Origin: Clostridium_I sp047718555
GTDB taxonomy: Bacteria > Bacillota > Clostridia > Clostridiales > Clostridiaceae
NCBI RefSeq assembly: GCF_047718555.1
Contig: NZ_JBDNRK010000007.1
Span: 52,749 to 116,748, forward strand
Direction of reading: 5' to 3'
Length of the DNA stretch: 64,000 bases
Under the pieces are notes generated by a model. That model was given only the letters and a program-made list of their open reading frames with translations, searched no databases and was not told the origin of the DNA. Below are positions 25,882-33,600 of the stretch, one piece after another (positions within the stretch are counted from its first letter, which is position 1; each line of letters begins with the position of its first letter). Made by a program: the position numbers and the translations under genes.

Positions 25882-27141
25882 ATGAATGATTATTTAGTAG
25901 GAATAGATATCGGATCTTCAAAGATTTGTGCGGCAGTAGGCAGATTCAATAAAAATGGGGAACTTGCAATACTTGGTGTTACATCTGTTGCTTGTCGTGG
26001 ATTAAAAAAAGCTGTTGTAGTTGATATTGACAATTCAGCAGAATCCATAAGGGAATGTGTAAAAAAGCTTGAAAGAATGGTAGATATTGAAATAAAAGAA
26101 GCTTATATTTCACTTCCTGGAGGAATAAGTGAACTTGTACATAATACCGGAATAGTTGCCATATCTTCTGAAGATAGGGAAATAAGAAAGAGTGATGTTG
26201 ATAGAGTTTTAGAGGCTGCTAAACTTATATCAGTTTCATCCGATAAAGAAATTATAGGTATTGAACCACAGCAATTTATTATCGATGGCTATGATAACAT
26301 TAAAGATCCAGTTGGAATGAGTGGCTTAAGATTAGAAGTAGAAGCAGAGGTACTTGTGGCACAAACCACCATAGTTAATAATCTTATCAAGAGTGTAAAT
26401 AAAGCAGGAATTGAGGTTAATGGCATCTGTCTTCAACCAAAAGCAACTGCTAAAGTTGTATTAATGCAAGAGGAAAGAGAAATGGGGGTTGCATTAGTAG
26501 ATGTAGGCGCCGAGATAATAGATGTAACTGTAATTAAAAATGATAATGTATGTTTTACATCAATAATACCATTGGGTGGTAATAGTATAACTAACGATAT
26601 ATCGTTAGGTCTCAAGATACCTTTGAGTGAAGCAGAAAAATTTAAGATTAAATATGCAAATTTATTAGATAATTCTATAAACTCAGAAAAAGATGATTTC
26701 AATATTAAGTCCTCTTACAATGAAGAGATAACAGTAAATTATAATTTTCTAAGGGAAATTATAGAAGCTAGGGTGGAGGAATTAATAACACTTACTAGAA
26801 ATCAAATAATTAAAAGTGGACATTTTGAGGAGATTACTGATGTTGTATTTGTTGGAGGGGGAATTTCATCAATTAAGGGAGTCATAGATTTATCAAAAAG
26901 CATATTAAAAAAACCTGTTAGAATTGGATCGCCTAAATATGTAGGTGCTGCTAATCCTATATATGCTGCAGCAGTTGGTATTGTAAAAGATGCCTCGGAT
27001 ATTTTTAAGCAAGGTGAAGCCTTAGGTAATTACCATGAGGAAACAGAAAATGATAGTATCTGGAATCAAAGTAATAAAAAAAGTTATGAAAATACAAGTG
27101 TCTTATCAAAAGTGAGAAATTTTCTTGCAGATTTTTTCTAA
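25882..27141 (+). CDS. ftsA: Cell division protein FtsA
   Basis: Actin-like membrane tether of the Z ring, 419 residues. The ATPase phosphate-1 motif is VGIDIGSSKICAAVG, the phosphate-2 region VALVDVGAEIIDVTVI and the adenosine region VVFVGGGISSIKGV. An amphipathic C-terminal helix (SVLSKVRNFLADFF) would bind the membrane. The SHS2 (1C) domain lies at about residues 85-165. It starts with ATG 25882 after GGGGGGGA and is followed 15 bp later by ftsZ. The 115 bp upstream are A-rich; a TTGAAT-like -35 is not convincing. Confidence 0.95.
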   Translation: MNDYLVGIDIGSSKICAAVGRFNKNGELAILGVTSVACRGLKKAVVVDIDNSAESIRECVKKLERMVDIEIKEAYISLPGGISELVHNTGIVAISSEDREIRKSDVDRVLEAAKLISVSSDKEIIGIEPQQFIIDGYDNIKDPVGMSGLRLEVEAEVLVAQTTIVNNLIKSVNKAGIEVNGICLQPKATAKVVLMQEEREMGVALVDVGAEIIDVTVIKNDNVCFTSIIPLGGNSITNDISLGLKIPLSEAEKFKIKYANLLDNSINSEKDDFNIKSSYNEEITVNYNFLREIIEARVEELITLTRNQIIKSGHFEEITDVVFVGGGISSIKGVIDLSKSILKKPVRIGSPKYVGAANPIYAAAVGIVKDASDIFKQGEALGNYHEETENDSIWNQSNKKSYENTSVLSKVRNFLADFF

Positions 27142-27156
27142 TGAGGAGGTAATATT

Positions 27157-28263
27157 GTGCTTGATTTTGATGTTGATGTTCAACAATTTGCGCAGATAAA
27201 AGTTATAGGATGTGGTGGAGGAGGAAATAACGCTGTTAATAGAATGATTGTAGAAGGACTTAAAAATGTAGAGTTTATTGCTATAAATACAGATAAACAA
27301 GCTTTAGCACTTTCCCAAGCTTCACAAAAGATACAGATAGGAGATAAGCTTACTAAAGGTCTTGGAGCAGGTGCAAACCCTGAAATAGGCCAAAAAGCTG
27401 CAGAAGAGAGTAAAGATGAAATATCAGAAGCCATTAAAGGAGCAGATATGGTATTTATAACGGCTGGTATGGGTGGTGGAACCGGAACTGGTGCGGCACC
27501 TGTGGTTGCAGAAATAGCTAAATCTATGGGTATACTTACGGTGGGAGTTGTAACAAAACCTTTTCCTTTTGAAGGAAGAAAAAGAATGATTCATGCTGAA
27601 GGTGGAATAAAAAGTTTAAAGGAAAGAGTAGATACATTAGTAACTATTCCTAATGAGAGACTACTTTCCATTGTGGATAAAAAGACTACATTAGTTGAAT
27701 CCTTTAAATTTGCTGATGATGTTTTAAGACAAGGTGTTCAAGGTATATCAGATCTTATAACAATACCAGGACTAGTTAATCTTGATTTTGCCGATGTGCG
27801 AACTGTAATGCTAGACAAGGGACTTGCTCATATGGGAGTTGGATCTGGTACTGGAGATACAAGAGCTGCCGATGCAGCAAAGGAGGCTATATCCAGTCCT
27901 TTACTAGAAACTTCAATTGTTGGAGCAACTGGTGTGCTTCTCAATGTAACAGGAGGAGAAGACCTAGGACTTCTTGAAATAAATGAGGCCGCACAAATTG
28001 TTCAGGAAGCGGCGGACCCTGATGCAAATATAATTTTTGGAGCAGTTATTGATGAAAATTTAAAAGATGAATTGAGAATAACTGTAATTGCTACAGGTTT
28101 TGAAAGTGATAAAACAGAGACTACTTTTATAAATAATATTAAAGAAGAAATTAAAAAGCCAGAACAAGAAGTTGCAAGTACAGTGGATTACTCATCAAAT
28201 ATCAAACAAAATGATTTAGATGTCCCAGCATTTCTTAGAAGACAACATAAGGGAAAATTATAG
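27157..28263 (+). CDS. ftsZ: Cell division protein FtsZ
   Basis: Tubulin-like GTPase that forms the division ring, 368 residues. GTP-binding loops GCGGGGNNAVNRM and GMGGGTGTGAAPVVA, the T7 loop NLDFADVRTVM and the C-terminal tail ending DLDVPAFLRRQHKGKL, which docks on FtsA, are present after a short variable linker. The start is GTG 27157 with GAGGAGG 7 nt upstream. In sporulating cells the Z ring also moves to the pole; the next genes are indeed sporulation genes. Confidence 0.98.
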   Translation: MLDFDVDVQQFAQIKVIGCGGGGNNAVNRMIVEGLKNVEFIAINTDKQALALSQASQKIQIGDKLTKGLGAGANPEIGQKAAEESKDEISEAIKGADMVFITAGMGGGTGTGAAPVVAEIAKSMGILTVGVVTKPFPFEGRKRMIHAEGGIKSLKERVDTLVTIPNERLLSIVDKKTTLVESFKFADDVLRQGVQGISDLITIPGLVNLDFADVRTVMLDKGLAHMGVGSGTGDTRAADAAKEAISSPLLETSIVGATGVLLNVTGGEDLGLLEINEAAQIVQEAADPDANIIFGAVIDENLKDELRITVIATGFESDKTETTFINNIKEEIKKPEQEVASTVDYSSNIKQNDLDVPAFLRRQHKGKL

Positions 28264-28322
28264 ATTGAAATTTTGTTTTTTTTGGAATGCAATTTCTAAG
28301 ACAAAACAGAATTTTTGTTATT

Positions 28323-28377
28323 AATAAGAGATTGTAACTATAAATTTTTAAATAGTTTATAGTTACAATCTCTTATT
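28323..28377. terminator. Long perfect hairpin terminator after ftsZ
   Basis: Arms of about 22 bp beginning AATAAGAGATTGTAACTATA and their exact complement enclose an 11-nt loop; TTTTATTT follows. It would stop ftsAZ transcription and may work both ways. The rest of this 314-bp gap contains the spoIIGA promoter region and a poorly defined T-rich stretch at 28270-28320. Confidence 0.85.
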
Positions 28378-28523
28378 TTATTTGCTCAGATACTTTAAAT
28401 GAATTTTTATAAGATTTATTATATTTTTTATAAAATTTTTGTATGAGAATGAACTTAATTGATGTTATTTATTGTAAACTGACATATTTAAGAAATAAAA
28501 AATGCTGCTTAGAAGTTACAAAG

Positions 28524-28555
28524 TGACAAAATTTTATAGAATTAAGTTATATAAT
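28524..28555 (+). promoter_or_regulatory. Possible Spo0A-dependent promoter of spoIIGA-sigE
   Basis: TATAAT at 28550-28555 is 23 bp before the spoIIGA ATG. No good -35 is found at 17 bp; instead TGACAAA (28524-28530), similar to the Spo0A box TGTCGAA and about 20 bp upstream, occupies the place. The Bacillus spoIIG promoter has the same wide spacing with overlapping 0A boxes. The match is imperfect. Confidence 0.35.
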
Positions 28556-28577
28556 AAACTCTAAAAGGGGGATTAAT

Positions 28578-29375
28578 ATGGTTGTGTTTTTAGATGTACT
28601 TATAATTGAAAATTTAATTGTGAATATGTTTCTATTGTACGTAACTTCTCAGACCTTGAAAGTAAAGGTTAAATTAAGGTATTTATTTATAGCCGGTTTG
28701 CTGGGAAGTCTATATGTTTTGACTATTATATATCCCGTTCCTAAATTTTTTACTTCTATATTTTTAAAATTTATTGTTGCTGCAGTGATGATATTAGTGA
28801 CTTTTAGAAAGAGCAATATACTATTTAATATTAAAGCATCAGGTATATTTATTTTATATGCAATGATGACAGCAGGCTGTTGTATTTTTATAGAATTATA
28901 CTTTAGTAAAGGTTTAACCTTTGATAATATGCCTACTTTCTCTTATAAATATATTTTATGTACACTAATGATTTTGTATATGGTACTCCATAGAATTGTT
29001 ATATTTGTTAAAGATCGTAAGGAGATTTTAAATTTTATATATGATGTAGATATAGTATTTGGTGAAAAAAAGAAAAGAATAAAGGCATTCTTGGATACAG
29101 GAAATGAACTTAGAGAACCGGTGACTAATCTTCCCGTTATGATTGTTGAAAAAGATATTTTATCTGACATAAATATAAAATCAAAAGAAGTATTTTACAT
29201 ACCATTTAAAGTTGTAAATGGCTCAGGTGGGCTTTTAAAAGGATTTAAGCCGGCTGACGTAAATATTTGTAAAAATAATATTTTTGAAAAAACTGAATTG
29301 ATTGTTGCTGTTTGCGATACTAAGCTCAGTGACTTAAATGATTATAATGCTTTATTATCAAGAGGAATTATTTAG
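28578..29375 (+). CDS. spoIIGA: Sigma-E processing peptidase SpoIIGA
   Basis: Membrane aspartic protease that cuts the N-terminus from pro-sigma E in the mother cell. Five hydrophobic segments fill residues 1-145 (VVFLDVLIIENLIVNMFLLY opens the first), then a cytoplasmic protease domain with the catalytic aspartate in AFLDTGNELREPVTNLPV near residue 175. At 265 residues it is shorter than the Bacillus enzyme (~309), as common in clostridia. AAGGGGG lies 8 nt before ATG 28578. sigE follows immediately. Confidence 0.93.
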   Translation: MVVFLDVLIIENLIVNMFLLYVTSQTLKVKVKLRYLFIAGLLGSLYVLTIIYPVPKFFTSIFLKFIVAAVMILVTFRKSNILFNIKASGIFILYAMMTAGCCIFIELYFSKGLTFDNMPTFSYKYILCTLMILYMVLHRIVIFVKDRKEILNFIYDVDIVFGEKKKRIKAFLDTGNELREPVTNLPVMIVEKDILSDINIKSKEVFYIPFKVVNGSGGLLKGFKPADVNICKNNIFEKTELIVAVCDTKLSDLNDYNALLSRGII

Positions 29376-29392
29376 TATTGGGGGAAATGGGT

Positions 29393-30097
29393 ATGTGGTT
29401 AAGAGTATTGTTTAATAGGATATTAGTAAAGTTTAAAATTTTTGCGAAAAAAGTTATGTATATTGGAGGAAACGATGCTTTGCCACCACCTCTTACTAAG
29501 GATGAAGAAAATGATCTGGTAAACAAATTAGTGGATGGTGATGAAAGTGTACGATCTATTCTTATTGAAAGAAATTTAAGATTGGTGGTTTATATAGCTA
29601 GAAAATTTGAAAATACAGGTGTAGGTGTGGAGGATTTAATTTCTGTAGGCACAATAGGTTTGATAAAAGCTGTGAATACTTTTAATCCAGATAAAAAAAT
29701 TAAATTGGCAACTTATGCCTCCAGATGTATTGAAAATGAAATACTAATGTATTTAAGAAGGAATAGTAAAGTTAAAGCTGAAATATCCTTTTATGAGCCG
29801 CTCAATATTGATTGGGATGGAAATGAGTTATTATTATCAGATATATTGGGAACAGAAAATGATGCAGTATACAATTTGATTGAAGATGAAGTAGATAAAC
29901 AACTGCTAATAATAGCAATGAAAAAATTAACTATGAGAGAGAAGGAAATAGTGGAATTGAGATACGGCTTAAATGGTAAGGGTGAGAAGACACAAAAGGA
30001 GGTTGCAGATATGCTTGGAATATCTCAATCCTATATTTCTAGACTTGAAAAGAGAATAATAAAGAGGCTAAAAAAAGAAATTAAAAAAATGTTGTAA
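29393..30097 (+). CDS. sigE: Early mother-cell sporulation sigma factor E precursor
   Basis: Sigma factor made as an inactive membrane-bound precursor and cleaved by SpoIIGA. The pro-region is the basic-hydrophobic first ~22 residues; mature protein begins near MYIGGNDALPPPL, as in Bacillus. Core motifs are IERNLRLVVYIARKFENTG, SVGTIGLIKAVNTFNPDKKI, YASRCIENEILMYLRR, NIDWDGNELLLSDILG and KEVADMLGISQSYISRLEKR. ATG 29393 is chosen because GGGGG at 29380-29384 is 8 nt away; ATG 29387 and TTG 29378 are in frame but poorly spaced. 234 residues. Confidence 0.96.
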   Translation: MWLRVLFNRILVKFKIFAKKVMYIGGNDALPPPLTKDEENDLVNKLVDGDESVRSILIERNLRLVVYIARKFENTGVGVEDLISVGTIGLIKAVNTFNPDKKIKLATYASRCIENEILMYLRRNSKVKAEISFYEPLNIDWDGNELLLSDILGTENDAVYNLIEDEVDKQLLIIAMKKLTMREKEIVELRYGLNGKGEKTQKEVADMLGISQSYISRLEKRIIKRLKKEIKKML

Positions 30098-30108
30098 GGT
30101 TGTCTTTA

Positions 30109-30139
30109 GTATAAAATCAGTTTTTCAAGGGAATAATTT
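30109..30139 (+). promoter_or_regulatory. Possible sigma F-type promoter of sigG
   Basis: GTATA at 30109-30113, 15 bp, then GGGAATAATTT (30129-30139), resembling the forespore sigma F pattern GTATA-N15-GGNANANT. In Bacillus, sigG is a sigma F target. It lies in the 73-bp gap after sigE, so sigG may be read both from spoIIGA-sigE and from this site. Confidence 0.45.
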
Positions 30140-30170
30140 AAATGCTATTATTCTAAAGGGGCTGATGAGA

Positions 30171-30944
30171 TTGATGATCAATAAAGTAGAAATATGCGGC
30201 GTTAATACTTCGAAACTTCCAGTATTAAAGGAAAAAGAAATGAGAGAACTTTTGCTGCAGATGAAAAATGGCGATAGAACTTGTAGAGAGAAATTTATAA
30301 GAGGAAATTTAAGGTTAGTATTAAGTGTTATACAAAGATTTAATAATCGTGGGGAAAATGCAGATGATTTATTTCAAGTTGGATGTATTGGATTAATAAA
30401 GTCTATAGATAACTTTGATTTAAGTCAAAATGTTAAGTTTTCTACATATGCAGTTCCTATGATAATAGGTGAGATAAGGAGATATCTAAGGGATAATAAT
30501 TCTATAAGGGTTAGTAGATCTCTTAGAGATATTGCCTATAGAGCATTGCAGGTAAGAGATAAGCTAATTGCTAAAAATAATAAAGAACCTACAGTATCTC
30601 AAATCGCAAAGGAACTTAATGTTCCAAGAGAAGAGGTTATATTTGCTTTAGATGCCATTCAGGATCCTATATCTTTATTTGAACCTATATATCATGATGG
30701 AGGAGATGCCATATATGTAATGGATCAAATTAGCGATAGTAAAAATCTAGATGATAGCTGGCTTGAAAATATATCCATAAAAGAAGCTATGAAAAATTTA
30801 AATGATAGAGAAAAACTTATATTAAATATGAGATTTTTTGATGGAAGAACACAAATGGAGGTGGCAGATGAAATAGGAATATCTCAAGCTCAAGTTTCAA
30901 GACTTGAAAAAACAGCTTTGAGGCATATGAGAAAATATGTATAA
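30171..30944 (+). CDS. sigG: Late forespore sigma factor G
   Basis: Sigma factor for late forespore genes, about 257 residues. The N-terminal MINKVEICGVNTSKLPVL is the SigG signature. Further motifs are KFIRGNLRLVLSVIQRFNNRG, VGCIGLIKSIDNFDLSQNVK, MIIGEIRRYLRDNNSIRVSR and VADEIGISQAQVSRLEKTAL. The start is uncertain: TTG 30171 fits the AAAGGGG best, but ATG 30165 and ATG 30174 are in frame. It lies just after sigE as in Bacillus, and is closed by a terminator. Confidence 0.95.
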   Translation: MMINKVEICGVNTSKLPVLKEKEMRELLLQMKNGDRTCREKFIRGNLRLVLSVIQRFNNRGENADDLFQVGCIGLIKSIDNFDLSQNVKFSTYAVPMIIGEIRRYLRDNNSIRVSRSLRDIAYRALQVRDKLIAKNNKEPTVSQIAKELNVPREEVIFALDAIQDPISLFEPIYHDGGDAIYVMDQISDSKNLDDSWLENISIKEAMKNLNDREKLILNMRFFDGRTQMEVADEIGISQAQVSRLEKTALRHMRKYV

Positions 30945-30998
30945 AATATTCGAAAAGTTAAGTGAAAGAAGACTAAGGTCATATAAATATTAATATCT

Positions 30999-31040
30999 AG
31001 ATCGCTATTAAATATAAGTAATAGCGATCTTTTATTTTTA
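30999..31040 (+). terminator. Terminator after sigG
   Basis: AGATCGCTATTA and TAATAGCGATCT form a perfect 12-bp stem with an 8-nt loop followed by TTTATTTTTATT. Confidence 0.9.
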
Positions 31041-31121
31041 TTAAAAAATCATATAATTACTGATAATAAAGTAATTATATACAATTTATGTAATATAATT
31101 TAGTATAGGTATTATTCATTT

Positions 31122-31280
31122 AGGCATGTGAAAATAAATAGTAAGTCAAAGATACGACGAATATTTTGAATCCAACAAGGAAGCAGGTGACCAGGATAGT
31201 GGGCTATCTGAGGGTTCTGCTGACGCAGTAGGATTCAAAATAGGCTAGCATACTGACTAGTTATTTATTTGAATATGCCT
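31122..31280. repeat. MITE-like element with nested inverted repeats
   Basis: Terminal arms AGGCATGTGAAAATAAATAG and its partner (right end with TTATTTATTTGAATATGCCT) are imperfect complements of about 27 bp. Inside, ATTTTGAATCC pairs perfectly with GGATTCAAAAT, and GGATAGTGGGCTATC forms a small central hairpin next to GCAG/CTGC arms. The whole 159 bp could fold into one long multi-helix RNA or DNA cruciform. It ends 5 nt before the AAGGAGG of ymxH. No open reading frame of note. Related copies lie at 13460 and, shortened, at 8519 and 15461. It fills most of the sigG-ymxH gap. Confidence 0.65.
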
Positions 31281-31301
31281 TTTACAAGGAGGAATATAAT
31301 A

Positions 31302-31562
31302 ATGGAAAATGGTATGTATTCTTTAAATAGCTTAAGATCTATGGAAATAATAGATATAAATACGGGGTGTAAACTAGGATATATAAAAGATTTAGTAGTG
31401 GACTGTGATAATTATAAAATTATCTCTATTCTAGTACCAAATCAAAATGCCGGGTGGTTTTCAAAAAATAATGACATAGAAATTCCATGGCCTCAAATAA
31501 CTAAGATAGGAGTTGATGTGATTTTAATAGATGGAAGAGATATACTATACAATAATGATTGA
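31302..31562 (+). CDS. ymxH: YlmC/YmxH family sporulation protein (PRC barrel)
   Basis: 86-residue PRC-barrel protein of the YlmC/YmxH type that follows sigG or lies near it in many spore formers; its molecular role is unknown. Seen motifs are LRSMEIIDINTGCKLGYIKD, DCDNYKIISILVP and IPWPQITKIGVDVILID. ATG 31302 has AAGGAGG 9 nt upstream; an earlier in-frame ATG at 31269 lies inside the preceding repeat arm and has no RBS. The stop overlaps the likely nrdR -35. Confidence 0.85.
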   Translation: MENGMYSLNSLRSMEIIDINTGCKLGYIKDLVVDCDNYKIISILVPNQNAGWFSKNNDIEIPWPQITKIGVDVILIDGRDILYNND

Positions 31563-31588
31563 AGATTTTAGGATTTTAAGTGTATAAT
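31559..31588 (+). promoter_or_regulatory. Promoter of nrdR
   Basis: TTGAAG at 31559-31564, 18 bp, TATAAT at 31583-31588, 35 bp before the nrdR start. Confidence 0.5.
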
Positions 31589-31622
31589 ATATGTATTATT
31601 CTATACAAAGGACGTGAAAATA

Positions 31623-32087
31623 TTGAAATGCCCATTTTGTGGATTTGAAGACAGTAAAGTTATTGATTCTAGAGCTACAGAAGATAACATGGCTATCAGA
31701 AGAAGAAGAGAATGTTTACAATGTAATAAAAGATATACTACCTATGAGAAGGTAGAAGATATTCCTATTCTTGTAATAAAGAAAGATTCAAGTAGAGAAT
31801 TTTTTGATAAATCCAAGATAATTAGCGGACTTATAAAAGCATGTCAAAAAAGACCTATATCTAGAAAGCAAATAGAGGATATTGCCAGTGAAGTTGAGAA
31901 GAGTCTTAGTAATGAGATGTTAACAGAGGTAAAATCTGATATGATTGGTGAAGTTATAATGGAAAAATTAAAAGAAATAGATGAGGTCGCTTATGTAAGA
32001 TTTGCATCAGTATATAGACAATTTAAAGATATTAATACCTTTATGAAAGAAATAAGTAATTTATTAACAAATAAGAAATTAAAATAA
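31623..32087 (+). CDS. nrdR: Transcriptional repressor NrdR
   Basis: Zinc-ribbon and ATP-cone repressor of ribonucleotide reductase genes, 154 residues. MKCPFCGFEDSKVIDSRAT and the second cysteine pair in RRECLQCNKRYTTYE form the zinc site; the ATP cone starts at VIKKDSSREFFDKSKI. The start is TTG 31623, which gives the canonical MKCPFCG and is 10 nt from AAAGGA; GTG 31614 is in frame but next to the RBS. No nrd gene is in the window. Confidence 0.94.
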   Translation: MKCPFCGFEDSKVIDSRATEDNMAIRRRRECLQCNKRYTTYEKVEDIPILVIKKDSSREFFDKSKIISGLIKACQKRPISRKQIEDIASEVEKSLSNEMLTEVKSDMIGEVIMEKLKEIDEVAYVRFASVYRQFKDINTFMKEISNLLTNKKLK

Positions 32088-32171
32088 TGAGTTTTACTGT
32101 TAAATTCTTGTTAATAATATTAAATTTAAATTTTAAAAGTGTTATATATGCTAATATAATAGAGGTGGAAA

Positions 32172-32879
32172 ATGAATATTACCGTTGATAATTACGAATT
32201 TATAAATTTTGAAGATGACAATATAGGAATTAATTTTTCTACTGCAAAGAGTAATTTAGATTTCAATATGTCAACTTCTGAAGGATTAGAAAATCTTGAA
32301 AACATAAAGATGTGGTTCCAAGTGGATGAGGTAGGCTATCTTAAGCAGACTCATAGTGACAAAATATATTTATATGATGGTATTGTTCATGAAGGTGATG
32401 CAATTATTACGGACAAGCCAAATGTGGCAATTGGAGTATTTACTGCTGATTGTGTGCCGGTTTTAATTTATAGTAAAGATAGATCTATAATAGCGGCGGT
32501 ACACAGCGGTTGGAAAGGTACATTTCTTGAAATTGTATATAAAACTGTAAAAAGAATTGTAAATATGTATTCTGTAGATGTAAAGGACATTAAAGTTTAT
32601 ATAGGTCCTCATAATAGGGAATGCTGTTACGAATTTGGAAAAGATATAGCTGCAAAATTTTATGAAAAGGACATATACAAAAACATAAAATTTTATAATA
32701 ATGGTAAACTTAATTTAGAGGCTTGCATAATAAAGCAACTTGTAAAAATTGGAGTGCTTAAAGAAAATATAAAAAGTTTAAATATTTGTACATTTTGTAA
32801 TGATAGATATGAGCTCTTCTCCTATAGAAAACAAAAGGTGGGTTATGGGAGAATGTATTCTTTTATATATATGAAGTGA
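32172..32879 (+). CDS. pgeF: Laccase-domain protein YlmD/YfiH (PgeF)
   Basis: 235-residue protein of the YfiH/LACC1 family. The metal site residues are in YLKQTHSDKIY, FTADCVPVLI and AAVHSGWKGT, with IGPHNRECCYEF and NICTFCNDRYELFSYRK later. Family members act on purine nucleosides (phosphorylase/deaminase) and the E. coli protein corrects mis-incorporated residues in peptidoglycan precursors; older annotations call it polyphenol oxidase. Start ATG 32172 follows GAGGTGG. It is commonly beside sporulation or division genes in Firmicutes. phoP follows after 21 bp. Confidence 0.88.
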   Translation: MNITVDNYEFINFEDDNIGINFSTAKSNLDFNMSTSEGLENLENIKMWFQVDEVGYLKQTHSDKIYLYDGIVHEGDAIITDKPNVAIGVFTADCVPVLIYSKDRSIIAAVHSGWKGTFLEIVYKTVKRIVNMYSVDVKDIKVYIGPHNRECCYEFGKDIAAKFYEKDIYKNIKFYNNGKLNLEACIIKQLVKIGVLKENIKSLNICTFCNDRYELFSYRKQKVGYGRMYSFIYMK

Positions 32880-32900
32880 TGATATTGGAGGTACAATTTT

Positions 32901-33599
32901 ATGGCTGGAGAAAAAATATTAATTGTAGATGATGAAGAACATATTATAGAACTAATAAAATTTAATTTAGAGAACAATGGTTATAAAGTAATATGTGCTA
33001 ATAATGGAAATGACGCAGTTAAACTTGCTAAAAGTGAAATCCCTCAACTTGTATTATTGGATCTGATGCTTCCTGGATTGGATGGTTATGATGTTTGCAG
33101 AGAGATAAGAAAAGATCCATCTATCTCAACTGTACCTGTAATTATGATTACAGCTAAAGGTGAGGAAATTGATAAAATATTGGGCTTGGAATTGGGTGCA
33201 GATGATTATATAACCAAACCATTTTCCATAAGAGAAATGATGGCAAGAGTAAAGGCCATGTTAAGGAGAGCAAAAACTCAATATCATGATGATACTTATG
33301 CAATTGCTGACATAAATATTGATTTCCAAAAACATGAAGTTATAAAACAAAATAAAAAAGTAGAATTGACTTTAAAAGAATTTGAATTACTTCAGATTCT
33401 TATAAAAAATAAAGGCAGAGTTATGACTAGAGACTTTTTACTGGATAAGGTTTGGGGATATGAGTATATGGGGGAAACTAGAACGGTTGATGTACATATA
33501 AGGCATTTAAGACAGAAGATTGAGGATGATGATAAAAATCCAAAATATATTGAAACCATTAGAGGCATCGGATATAGATTTAATTACAATGGGGAATAA
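32901..33599 (+). CDS. phoP: Response regulator PhoP (OmpR family)
   Basis: Phosphate-responsive transcription factor. The 232-residue protein has a receiver domain with acidic pocket DDEEH (residues 10-14), the phospho-acceptor D54 in LLDLMLPGLDG and the TKPF lysine, followed by a winged-helix DNA-binding domain with LTLKEFELLQILIKNKGRVM, TVDVHIRHLRQKIEDD and YIETIRGIGYRF. It is followed after 1 bp by the histidine kinase gene, and the pst genes lie downstream, which supports PhoP over other OmpR regulators. RBS TTGGAGGT precedes ATG 32901. Confidence 0.93.
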   Translation: MAGEKILIVDDEEHIIELIKFNLENNGYKVICANNGNDAVKLAKSEIPQLVLLDLMLPGLDGYDVCREIRKDPSISTVPVIMITAKGEEIDKILGLELGADDYITKPFSIREMMARVKAMLRRAKTQYHDDTYAIADINIDFQKHEVIKQNKKVELTLKEFELLQILIKNKGRVMTRDFLLDKVWGYEYMGETRTVDVHIRHLRQKIEDDDKNPKYIETIRGIGYRFNYNGE

Positions 33600-33600
33600 T

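Noticed and set aside
32132..32160. TATAAT directly upstream of pgeF as its promoter
   Set aside because: It ends at the RBS; a transcript from it would start inside or after the Shine-Dalgarno sequence.
33520..33600. Longer N-terminus for phoR starting inside phoP
   Set aside because: No RBS there, and ATG 33601 gives the normal kinase start before the first membrane segment.
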